A stretch of 11,768 nucleotides of DNA from an uncultured Rubrobacteraceae bacterium. Its GTDB lineage: Bacteria; Actinomycetota; Rubrobacteria; Rubrobacterales; Rubrobacteraceae. This document shows positions 1 to 5,533 of this stretch, one piece after another. A model generated the notes under the pieces. The model made no database searches. It worked only from the letters and a program-made list of their open reading frames with translations, and had not been told where the DNA came from. The DNA lies in contig CADCVI010000083.1 in NCBI GenBank assembly GCA_902806105.1, forward strand, positions 1 to 11,768. The letters run 5' to 3'. Both the position numbers and the translations under genes were made by a program. Each line of letters opens with the position of its first letter. The first letter of the stretch is position 1.

Positions 1-240
1 TACATCGTATGGGTCGTGCTCGTGGTCGGAGGGACGCTTACCATCGCGTTTACCTACCTCTTTGGCATAGGCCCCGCCTGGCTGCACGCCGTGACGGTCG
101 CGGGATTGACCGCGCTGGTCGCACTCATCCTCCACGTGGTCGGTGTCCTCGACTACCCCTACAACAGCGGCGTAAGGGTGGAGCCTGATGCTTTCGAAGT
201 AGTGCTGCGCGCGATCGGCGGCAACGGCGGAGGTCCATGA
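1..240 (+). CDS. DUF4239/bestrophin-like membrane protein, C-terminal fragment
   Basis: The reading frame is open from the first base of the window to a TGA at 238-240, so only the last 79 residues are seen. They hold two hydrophobic stretches, at about residues 1-24 and 29-54, separated by a short Gly-Pro-Trp loop. A motif LDYPYNSGVRVEPDAF follows. A proline-aromatic-x-G turn, then a V-x-P-x-A-F segment just before the C-terminus, resembles the end of DUF4239 (bestrophin-like domain) proteins, which are integral membrane proteins of unknown function. The GTG at position 16 lies inside a membrane segment and is not the real start. The family call is from motif memory on a short fragment; another small-membrane-protein family is possible. 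Confidence 0.6.
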   Translation, partial: YIVWVVLVVGGTLTIAFTYLFGIGPAWLHAVTVAGLTALVALILHVVGVLDYPYNSGVRVEPDAFEVVLRAIGGNGGGP

Positions 241-587
241 AAAGTTGCGGCCTCCGGGCCCCTACGATGGCACCGGCGGGGCTTCCGGGTAGCATGGTAC
301 TCCTGGCAATCAGCTGACGGGTCGAAGTAAACTCGCAGAAGGATCCCGAAGGGGGCAATCCCCGATCTCCGTTACCTCGACGACACAGGCTGGTGGGCCG
401 CCGCCGATCAGAACTGCCGCTCTGCCGCGACGGCCACGAGCCGCATCACAGGGCGGCCGGAGAAGCTGCCGACACCCCCAGGGGCAAGCAAACCGCATGG
501 CGGAGCATAGGAATAGACCGCAGCGCTCCCCCATGATGAGGCCTAGTTTCCGCGTCCGGCTTTCTGGCCCGGGCGCCCCCCCCCTCG
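241..587. other. Gene-free stretch, no supported function
   Basis: There are 347 bases between the end of the membrane protein and the 3' end of the minus-strand oxidoreductase gene. The open frames here are arginine/proline rich, lack ribosome binding sites and resemble no family I know. I see no tRNA, no repeat array and no clear terminator. A run of nine C at 576-584 sits just beyond the stop codon of the oxidoreductase gene. Confidence 0.5.
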
Positions 588-992
588 TCAGGCGCGGGTG
601 ATGCGCAGGATTACCCGGTTCTCGTCGCCGGGCTTTTTCAGGAGGCGCTCGATGCCCATCACCACCCGGTACTCCAGCCCGTACTTCCCGCGGATGATCC
701 CGGTCAGGCGCTTCCGAGCGGCCTCGTCCGTTACAATCTCCGCTACCCCGGCGACGGTCTCTGCGCCGTCCTTCACGCGCCCCATCCGGCTGCAGGGGCA
801 CAGTTCGACGCGCGGGCTGTTGCGGATACGCTTGACCTTGCCGCTAGTTTGCGGGGTGGTCACGACGAGGGCATCGCCGTCGCGTCCGACCCACACGGGG
901 GTCGACACTGGCTCACCGGACCTGCGGAACGTCGTGAGGGAGACGAACCGCTCGTCGCCCAGGAGGTCTGCCAGGGCGGAGTCAGCGGACAT
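588..992 (-). CDS. PPOX-class F420-dependent oxidoreductase, Rv2061-like
   Basis: A 134-residue single-domain protein of the pyridoxamine-5'-phosphate-oxidase-like split beta-barrel fold. An N-terminal FVSLTTFRRSGEPVSTPVWV segment (about residues 16-35) is followed by a phosphate-contact motif SGKVKRIRNSPRVELCPC at about 49-66 and a C-terminal helix with GIIRGKYGLEYRV. This order and length fit the Rv2061 family of PPOX proteins, cytosolic homodimers that bind F420 (or FMN) and reduce small substrates; the substrate is unknown. I chose ATG at 992 because GGAGG lies six bases upstream; a GTG directly before it (995) would have only three bases of spacing. It is alone on its transcript or downstream of the AIM24 operon, separated from it by 139 bp that contain an inverted repeat. 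F420 rather than FMN use is inferred from the motif. Confidence 0.82.
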   Translation of the reverse strand: MSADSALADLLGDERFVSLTTFRRSGEPVSTPVWVGRDGDALVVTTPQTSGKVKRIRNSPRVELCPCSRMGRVKDGAETVAGVAEIVTDEAARKRLTGIIRGKYGLEYRVVMGIERLLKKPGDENRVILRITRA

Positions 993-1041
993 CACGAACC
1001 TCCGCAGGGTGTGGCTTCTCGCTGGGCCGAGGGCCGTAAGA

Positions 1042-1062
1042 GGGGTGAAGTATCTTCATCCC
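1042..1062. promoter_or_regulatory. Inverted repeat upstream of the oxidoreductase gene
   Basis: The arms GGGGTGAAG and CTTCATCCC are separated by TAT; one of the nine pairs is a G-T mismatch. The core TGAAG-TAT-CTTCA is perfect. It lies about 50 bp upstream of the oxidoreductase start and 70 bp beyond the stop of the AIM24 operon. It could be an operator over the oxidoreductase promoter or a hairpin ending AIM24 transcription. No T-run follows on the minus strand, which argues against a classical terminator. Confidence 0.35.
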
Positions 1063-1131
1063 GTGCCGGGGCTCGTGGAAGACGCCGCCGCGAGCATCCG
1101 TTGAAACGTAAAGAGGGGTCATGCGTCGGGA

Positions 1132-1866
1132 TCAGCGATCCTGTTGCAGGCGCTGCTGTATGTTCGCGAGGAGTTGGTGTAGCTCGTTCTGCTGGAGGCT
1201 CCCGGTCTGGGCGATGACCTTGTCGAGGGCGGAGCTTCCGGCGAGGCCGAGCTCGGAGGACTGCACGAGGACGGTCCCGTTCCCGGTGAAGTCGAGCTGC
1301 TTCTCCTCGCCGCTCGTCCGGCCCCCTATCATCGAGCGCGCCGTGCCGAAGAAGCCGCGCATGTAGGAGAAGTCGTAGCGGTAGGAGGGCGAGGGCATGT
1401 CGGCCCAGCCGAGTAGCGCGTCCTCGTCAACCCGGACCGGGGGCTCGAGAAAGTGGACGGGGCCGTTGGAGGAGGCTATGAACTTGCCGGTCCCGATGAG
1501 GGTGAGGTAGCCGGGGACCGTCGACTCCTGGCAGACGATGGACGAATCGAAGCCGAGGACGTTCGAGGAGCGGACCGTGAGGTTGCCGTCCTCGAGATCG
1601 TAGGAGGCTATATCGTTGCCGCGGTCGCCGAGGATGAGCCTGCCCCGCCCGGTCGCGACCACGAAGTCGTTGGCGTACAGCGGGGAGTTGAAGGACTTCT
1701 TTATGAGGCTGTCGTAGGCGCCGGCGCTCAGCGACTCGAAGCGCAAGGAGCCGTAGTAGGCGATCATCTTCCCCTTCTGTATAAACACCTCGCCCGAGAC
1801 GTCCTTGCAGAAGGCGTAAGGGTTGACGTTGTCGTCGGCGGGGAGGTTTCGGGCGTTGAAGATCAC
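1132..1866 (-). CDS. AIM24-family protein, third copy, with C-terminal helical tail
   Basis: A 244-residue protein of the AIM24 (PF01987/TIGR00266) family, whose bacterial role is unknown; yeast Aim24 is a mitochondrial inner-membrane protein. The N-terminal half carries the family pattern GEVFIQKGKMIAYYGSLRFES (split as residues 25-34 and 35-45), and the closing strand reads LDFTGNGTVLVQSSE at 191-205. It is the most divergent of the three. It also has a tail, residues 206-244, rich in Gln and Leu and predicted to be helical (for example LLANIQQRLQQDR), that the other two lack. There is no signal peptide or membrane segment. The GTG start overlaps the TGA of the preceding gene (GTGA), and a G-rich site (GAGGGGGGG) lies about seven bases upstream, so translation is probably coupled. 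It is the last gene of the operon. Confidence 0.85.
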   Translation of the reverse strand: MIFNARNLPADDNVNPYAFCKDVSGEVFIQKGKMIAYYGSLRFESLSAGAYDSLIKKSFNSPLYANDFVVATGRGRLILGDRGNDIASYDLEDGNLTVRSSNVLGFDSSIVCQESTVPGYLTLIGTGKFIASSNGPVHFLEPPVRVDEDALLGWADMPSPSYRYDFSYMRGFFGTARSMIGGRTSGEEKQLDFTGNGTVLVQSSELGLAGSSALDKVIAQTGSLQQNELHQLLANIQQRLQQDR

Positions 1867-2513
1867 CGGTTACCCCCCCTCTCGGCGGCCTGGATGTACA
1901 CGGCGCCCCCTCCCGTGAACCGGAGCTGGTAGGACTCCCCCGAGGACTGCCCGACGAGCGTCTTCCAGCTCACGTCGGTGACGAGGTCGCTCCGGAGCCT
2001 TCCGCGGTGTCCTATGTAGGCCTGCGGGTCGACCGAGACGGGGCGCTCGGGCGTGACGTCGAGGGCGATGGCGCCGCCGTCGGAGACGATGGCGAGCTCG
2101 CCGTAGCCGGTGAGGGTCGTGGTGAAAAGGCCGCTGCCGGTGGCCGCGCCCCGGACGAGGCCGCCCACCCCTGAGGAGCCGAGAAACTCCGTCCCGCTCG
2201 TGAGCCTCGCGTCGTAGGCGAGGAGGCTCTCGCTCTCCGCGTAGAACGTCTCCCCCGAGAGAGAAACCATCGTCACGCTCTTGCCGTCGTAGGCGTAGAA
2301 GACCTCGCCGGTCCCGCGGGCGCCCATGAGGGTCATGCGCTCGCCGGTGACGGTGCGCCTCGCCATCCCGGAGAGACCCTCAGAGCCGGAGGTGGACGGG
2401 GCGAAGTCCACGCTTCCGGTGTAGGCGATCATGGCCCCGCGCTTGGCGAAGACCTCCTCGTTGCGAAGGGCGACGGAGAGCATCTTTTGGTTGATCTGGG
2501 TGTACTCGGGCAT
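1863..2513 (-). CDS. AIM24-family protein, second copy
   Basis: A 216-residue protein made of a single AIM24 domain. The family landmarks are visible: LRNEEVFAKRGAMIAYTG at 16-33, VFYAYDGKSVTMVSL at 71-85, GLFTTTLTGYGELAIVSDG at 128-146, and the closing WKTLVGQSSGESYQLRFTGG (183-202) then GAVYIQAAE. The fold is thought to be a beta-sandwich related to TRAP-like proteins (recalled, not tested). It aligns without gaps to the N-terminus of the first copy, which helps set the starts of both. It begins with ATG preceded by AGGGGAG, seven bases after the stop of the first copy, and ends overlapping the third. A run of seven G near the 3' end serves both as coding sequence and as the ribosome binding site of the next gene. 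Function unknown. Confidence 0.88.
   Translation of the reverse strand: MPEYTQINQKMLSVALRNEEVFAKRGAMIAYTGSVDFAPSTSGSEGLSGMARRTVTGERMTLMGARGTGEVFYAYDGKSVTMVSLSGETFYAESESLLAYDARLTSGTEFLGSSGVGGLVRGAATGSGLFTTTLTGYGELAIVSDGGAIALDVTPERPVSVDPQAYIGHRGRLRSDLVTDVSWKTLVGQSSGESYQLRFTGGGAVYIQAAERGGNR
1882..1977. repeat. 96-bp near-direct repeat, copy A (end of second AIM24 gene)
   Basis: It matches 2531-2626 in the same orientation without gaps, with roughly 14 differences by eye. It encodes the conserved C-terminal strand pair of the AIM24 domain. It is a trace of duplication or of gene conversion, not a mobile repeat. Confidence 0.7.
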
Positions 2514-2520
2514 CTCTCCC

Positions 2521-3141
2521 CTAGCGCCTCTCGCTCGGCTGGATGTACACGACGCCTCCCCCGGTGAACTTGAGCTGGTAGGACTCGCCGGATGACTGCC
2601 CGACGAGCGTCTTCCAGTTCACGTCGAAGACGAACTCCTGGCTGACGTGGCCCGTGTAGCCGACGAAGGCGTCCGGGTCCACGAAGAGTGGCTCGTTCGG
2701 GGTTACTTCCAGGGCGATGGCCGTCCCATCGGAGATCGCGGCGACCGTGCCGGTGCCCGTAATCGCGGTGGTGAACAGCCCCTGTCCCGAGGAGGCCCCG
2801 CGCAGCCCGGCGAAGACGGTCTCGCTCTTCATGCCGGAGTCGAAGGCCAGGAGGCTGCTCGACTCGACGAACATCCGGTCGTTCTCCAGGTTGACAAGCA
2901 GGATCTCAGCCGCGTTCTGCGCCACATACAGCGTCCCGGCCCCCGTCACGGTCATCAGGTCGAAGCCCTCGCCGCCTACCCTGCGCTTCAAGGCCCCGAA
3001 GAGCCCCTCGCCGCCGAGGATGGCCTTCTCGAACTTCATCTGCCCGTCGTAGGCGACCATGGAGCCGGCCCGCGCCATGACCTTCTCGTTGTGCAGCTCT
3101 ACCTCGAGGAGCCTGCTGCTCCCTAGCCGGAAACGCGCCAA
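2521..3141 (-). CDS. AIM24-family protein, first copy
   Basis: A 206-residue AIM24-domain protein, the first gene of the three-gene operon. Landmarks are VELHNEKVMARAGSMVAYDG near the N-terminus, LYVAQNAAEILLVNLEND, GLFTTAITGTGTVAAISDG, and the closing WKTLVGQSSGESYQLKFTGG then GVVYIQPSE at 176-204. The frame is open to a TTG at 3183, but that codon has no ribosome binding site. I prefer the TTG at 3141: GGAAGGG lies upstream with suitable spacing, and from it the protein aligns residue for residue with the second copy from its methionine. The operon promoter should lie in the 170-bp gap shared with the divergent dehydrogenase gene. The role is unknown; tandem AIM24 genes are, from memory, common in actinobacteria, which suggests the paralogues form a hetero-oligomer. 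Confidence 0.86.
   Translation of the reverse strand: MARFRLGSSRLLEVELHNEKVMARAGSMVAYDGQMKFEKAILGGEGLFGALKRRVGGEGFDLMTVTGAGTLYVAQNAAEILLVNLENDRMFVESSSLLAFDSGMKSETVFAGLRGASSGQGLFTTAITGTGTVAAISDGTAIALEVTPNEPLFVDPDAFVGYTGHVSQEFVFDVNWKTLVGQSSGESYQLKFTGGGVVYIQPSERR
2531..2626. repeat. 96-bp near-direct repeat, copy B (end of first AIM24 gene)
   Basis: Partner of 1882-1977, covering the equivalent codons of the neighbouring AIM24 gene. The third AIM24 gene does not share it. Confidence 0.7.
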
Positions 3142-3256
3142 GCCGTCCCTTCCCACCGCGTCATACGGGTCGCCACCTCTCAAAAGACCACGGGTCGCCC
3201 GGACACCCTACCCCGCAACCCCCTCCGGCGCAACGGAAGCCCCCCGGCGACCGGCG

Positions 3257-3262
3257 TATACT
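3257..3262 (+). promoter_or_regulatory. Possible -10 box of the dehydrogenase gene
   Basis: TATACT lies 50 bases upstream of the GTG start in the divergent gap. I see no convincing -35 at the proper distance (about 3234-3239 reads CGGAAG), so this is a weak call. Confidence 0.3.
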
Positions 3263-3311
3263 CAACCGCACAACAAGCAGCGAACCATAAGCATCCGGGA
3301 GGAGAACTATC

Positions 3312-4388
3312 GTGGATCGAAAGACCATAGTCGTCATGGGGGGAGACCAGACAGGCCAGGAGCTGCTCGAAGAGTCCCTGCGCGTCCTCGACCCCTCGGT
3401 GACGGGCCTGAACACGGAGTTCAAGCGTTACGACCTCTCGCTGGAGAACCGCCGGGCCACCGAGAACAGGGTAGTCCACGAGGCCGCAGAGGCGATGAAG
3501 AAGCACGGCTTCGGCATAAAGGCCGCCACCGTCACGCCCGAGGTACAGGGTGACGTGGGCTCCCCGAACGCGATCCTCCGGAGCGGCATAAACGGCACCG
3601 TCATCGTGCGCACGGGTCGGCGCATCCCCGGCGTCAACCCGATCGTCGGGCTGCACGCCCCCATCTCCGTGGTCAGGATGGCCGTCGACGACGCCTACGG
3701 CGCGAAGGAGTGGCGCGAGGGCGAGGACCTCGACGAGGTAGCTTACCGGACCGAGAAGATCTCGCGGAGGGTCTGCCGCGGCGTCTCGGAGTTCGCCTTT
3801 ATCCAGGCGCGCAAGATGCGCGCGAAGGTCTTCGGCGGCCCCAAGTACACGGTCTCCCCCATCTACGAGGGGATGCTGAAGGAAGAGATGGACCGGGCCG
3901 CGAGCCTGAACAAGGACATTCGCTACGACCCGCAGCTTATAGACGCTACCTACGCGCTGCTCCTCTCGACCTACGGCGAGCCGATGGTCATCCCGACGCT
4001 CAACCGCGACGGCGACTGCCTCAGCGACCTGGTGCTCCAGATGTTCGGCTCGATCGCCGGCGCCGAGTCCCTCCTCATCGCCCTCGACGAGGACGAGAAC
4101 CCGGAGACGGTGATGGCCGAGGCCCCGCACGGCACCGCCCCGAGCCTGGAAGGCAAGAACGTCGCGAACCCGATGGCCATGATCCTGGCCGGCGCCGCCC
4201 TCCTCGGCTTCTTCCACGACGAGGCCGCCGACCGGGTCTCCCGCGCGATCTACGAGGCCTGCTTCGAGAACGTCCTCGAAGGCACCCGCACCGCCGAGCT
4301 CGGCGGCTCCTCCGGCACCCGCGAGTTCGCCGACGAGGTCATCCGCCACGTCAAGAACAAGCTCGAAGTCTGGAGCGCCCTGGCGTAG
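3312..4388 (+). CDS. Isocitrate/isopropylmalate dehydrogenase family protein, divergent
   Basis: A 358-residue, single-domain, metal- and NAD(P)-dependent beta-decarboxylating dehydrogenase, normal in length for the family and presumably cytosolic. Visible elements: nucleotide-fold start VVMGGDQTGQELL (7-19, normally GDGIGPE); R100-TGRR-IPG in the substrate-arginine region; R122 and Y129 seven apart as in IPMDH; K178 in GPKYTV; D211; D235 and D239 in NRDGDCLSD; and the NAD loop HGTAPSLEGKNVANP (273-287). The spacings D211-D235 (24) and D235-D239 (4) match IPMDH. The usual ENTGG between R122 and Y129 is replaced by MAVDDA, so the substrate may differ from isocitrate or isopropylmalate. The GTG start has GGAGGAG seven bases upstream. 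It appears monocistronic. Substrate unassigned; 3-isopropylmalate, isocitrate, homoisocitrate and tartrate/malate are all options. Confidence 0.85.
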   Translation: MDRKTIVVMGGDQTGQELLEESLRVLDPSVTGLNTEFKRYDLSLENRRATENRVVHEAAEAMKKHGFGIKAATVTPEVQGDVGSPNAILRSGINGTVIVRTGRRIPGVNPIVGLHAPISVVRMAVDDAYGAKEWREGEDLDEVAYRTEKISRRVCRGVSEFAFIQARKMRAKVFGGPKYTVSPIYEGMLKEEMDRAASLNKDIRYDPQLIDATYALLLSTYGEPMVIPTLNRDGDCLSDLVLQMFGSIAGAESLLIALDEDENPETVMAEAPHGTAPSLEGKNVANPMAMILAGAALLGFFHDEAADRVSRAIYEACFENVLEGTRTAELGGSSGTREFADEVIRHVKNKLEVWSALA

Positions 4389-4421
4389 AAACGAGAAGCA
4401 ACCCCCTCGCCCCCAACCACC

Positions 4422-4440
4422 CGCGCCGAGGGCCGGCGCG
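4422..4440 (+). terminator. GC hairpin after the dehydrogenase gene
   Basis: A perfect seven-pair stem CGCGCCG / CGGCGCG with a five-base loop (AGGGC) begins 34 bases after the TAG stop. No T-run follows, so it is at best a terminator of the U-poor kind often proposed in actinobacteria. Confidence 0.4.
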
Positions 4441-4544
4441 GAGCCCCAGAAGGCCCCGGCAAAACACGAACGTCCGAAGCACGTCCTCAACGGACCAGAG
4501 TTCTCCACAGCTCCTCCGATCACCCCACCACAGGCCGAACCCCG

Positions 4545-4554
4545 TTGTACACAA
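4545..4554. promoter_or_regulatory. Upstream GntR-type palindrome (TTGTACACAA)
   Basis: It differs by one base from the palindrome over the gntR -10 box. Flanking bases extend the symmetry to GTTGT-AC-ACAAC. The two sites are 127 bp apart, about twelve helical turns, so one repressor could bind both by looping. The consensus of FCD-type GntR operators (T-x-G-T-x-x-x-A-C-x-A, from general knowledge) is compatible. Confidence 0.5.
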
Positions 4555-4652
4555 CCGGTTCCCACCATCGGTTGCACGCCCCTCATATCCTCACCTCTTC
4601 CCCTTCGCTTCGACGCCCTACTAGGCTCAGACGCGCACTGCGCTTGCTCCTA

Positions 4653-4682
4653 TTGACTCAAACACGAGCTTTTGTATACAAT
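4653..4682 (+). promoter_or_regulatory. Sigma70-like promoter of the GntR operon
   Basis: TTGACT at 4653-4658 is followed by TATACA at 4675-4680 (spacing 16) or TACAAT at 4677-4682 (spacing 18). This is the best promoter match I found in the window. It would start transcription near 4688 and give a leader of about 110 bases before the GntR start at 4799. The -10 overlaps the palindrome at 4672-4681. Confidence 0.65.
4672..4681. promoter_or_regulatory. GntR-type operator overlapping the -10 box (TTGTATACAA)
   Basis: A perfect ten-base palindrome that covers the -10 element. A protein bound here would block RNA polymerase, the usual layout for autorepression by the adjacent FCD-type GntR regulator. 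The regulator assignment is by adjacency and by general resemblance to FadR-subfamily operators. Confidence 0.6.
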
Positions 4683-4728
4683 CCGCCGCGGGGATGCCCG
4701 TCGGGGATCCGGAACAAGGGGAGCCGCG

Positions 4729-4794
4729 ATGCTTATCCGAGAGGGAATCTATCTGCTGGGGGGCACTTTCCCCGGAGCGTCGGGTGGGAGGTAG
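4729..4794 (+). CDS. Possible 21-residue leader peptide upstream of gntR
   Basis: An ATG at 4729 with GGGGAG five bases upstream opens a 21-codon frame beginning MLIREGIY and ending PGASGGR, closed by TAG at 4792-4794. The stop lies within the gntR ribosome binding region (GGGAGGTAG), four bases before the gntR ATG. It lies inside the predicted transcript leader, so translation through it would influence initiation at gntR. The peptide resembles nothing I know and has no run of a single regulatory amino acid. It may be chance. Confidence 0.25.
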   Translation: MLIREGIYLLGGTFPGASGGR

Positions 4795-4798
4795 GGGC

Positions 4799-5533
4799 AT
4801 GGGGGCTCGTCGAGGTATGGAGGGCGGGCTCTTCGAGGGCGGGACGGGGCTCGAGCTGCGGGGCGTGGCGGACGGGGCTGGTCGGGCCACGGTCCTGGAC
4901 CGGCTCCGGGACCTTATCCTGGTCGGGGAGTATAGGCCCGGGGAGAGGCTGATCGAGGAGCGCGTGGCTGCCCGGTTGGGGGTGAGCCGGACGCCCGTGC
5001 GCCAGGCGCTGGCGATGCTGGAGGCGGAGGGTCTCGTCGAGATGACGGCGAACAAGGGTGCGGTGGTCCCTTCTTTCGGCGCGGAGGAGGTCTGGGACGT
5101 GTACGACCTTCGGGCGGTGCTGGAGGGGCACGCGGCGCGCAGGGCGGCGGGGAGCATTCGGGGTGAAGAGGTCGCGCGGCTCCGGGAGCTCGCCGGGGAG
5201 ATGGAGGGGATATCGCCGGAGCTCTCGTCGGACCACGAGGCGGAGGTCCGGCGGCTCGTGGCTTGCAACCAGGAATTCCATGGGACGATCGTGCGGGCTA
5301 GCCGCAACGCGCGGCTCGAGAAGCTCGTGGGGCGGACCGTGCAGGTGCCGCTCGTCTTCAAGGCGTTCTTCTGGTACGGGCCTGAGGACCGGGCGATCTC
5401 GAACCACTATCACCGCCAGATCGTGAAGGCGCTCGAAGCACGCGACGCGGAGCGGGCCGAGATTATCATGCGAGAGCACGTCTACGAGGGGAGGGATTTC
5501 GTCATCAAGGCGCTAGAGGAGGATAGGAGATGA
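4799..5533 (+). CDS. GntR-family (FadR/FCD subfamily) transcriptional regulator
   Basis: A 244-residue DNA-binding regulator. A winged helix at about residues 30-92 contains the recognition region LIEERVAARLGVSRTPVRQA and the wing GLVEMTANKGAVV. The FCD ligand-binding helices follow, at about 97-235. Candidate metal/ligand residues typical of FCD are present: D103 (VYDLRAVLEG), H161 (NQEFHGTI), H205 (NHYHRQI) and H227 (REHVYEG). FCD regulators usually sense organic acids or acyl compounds. The frame extends upstream to 4694, but ATG 4799 has a strong GGGAGG seven bases before it and gives the usual family length. It overlaps the CoA-transferase by ATGA, so it is the first gene of that operon. 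It probably represses its own promoter through the palindromes at 4545 and 4672. Confidence 0.92.
   Translation: MGARRGMEGGLFEGGTGLELRGVADGAGRATVLDRLRDLILVGEYRPGERLIEERVAARLGVSRTPVRQALAMLEAEGLVEMTANKGAVVPSFGAEEVWDVYDLRAVLEGHAARRAAGSIRGEEVARLRELAGEMEGISPELSSDHEAEVRRLVACNQEFHGTIVRASRNARLEKLVGRTVQVPLVFKAFFWYGPEDRAISNHYHRQIVKALEARDAERAEIIMREHVYEGRDFVIKALEEDRR

Larger units (their letters stand above)
4389..4652. other. Gene-free 5' half of the GntR control region
   Basis: This stretch separates the dehydrogenase stop from the gntR promoter. It contains a GC hairpin near its start and a palindrome at 4545-4554, both listed separately. The rest is C-rich on the plus strand, with AACCGGTT at 4554-4561 and no convincing reading frame. 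It is less GC-rich and looser than the surrounding coding DNA. Confidence 0.5.

Noticed and set aside
576..584. Run of nine C, possible slippage or sequencing error affecting the oxidoreductase
   Set aside because: It lies beyond the stop codon, so a length change would not alter the protein.
310..801. A 163-codon minus-strand frame covering the gap after the membrane protein
   Set aside because: It overlaps the oxidoreductase gene out of frame, is Arg/Gly/Pro rich and has no family resemblance.
1866..1886. G-run with a G-GGG-GGT heptamer at the end of the second AIM24 gene, possible -1 frameshift fusing copies two and three
   Set aside because: A -1 slip on this heptamer leads directly to TAA, so no fusion protein would result. 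The run is better explained as the ribosome binding site of the third copy.
3142..3183. TTG at 3183 as the start of the first AIM24 gene
   Set aside because: There is no ribosome binding site before it, and the extra 14 residues have no match in the paralogue, whereas TTG 3141 aligns with the paralogue's methionine.
3256..3261. GTATAC as a third GntR operator, upstream of the dehydrogenase
   Set aside because: Only the six-base core matches. The flanks (GC before, TC after) do not follow TTGTATACAA, and it coincides with a -10-like box.
3180..4586. A 468-codon open frame on the minus strand opposite the dehydrogenase
   Set aside because: The dehydrogenase on the plus strand has all family motifs and a ribosome binding site. 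The antisense product is low in complexity and resembles no family.
4694..4798. Upstream ATG (4694) as the gntR start
   Set aside because: It is only a few bases from the predicted transcription start, lacks a proper ribosome binding site and adds 35 residues unlike the family N-terminus. ATG 4799 has a strong site.
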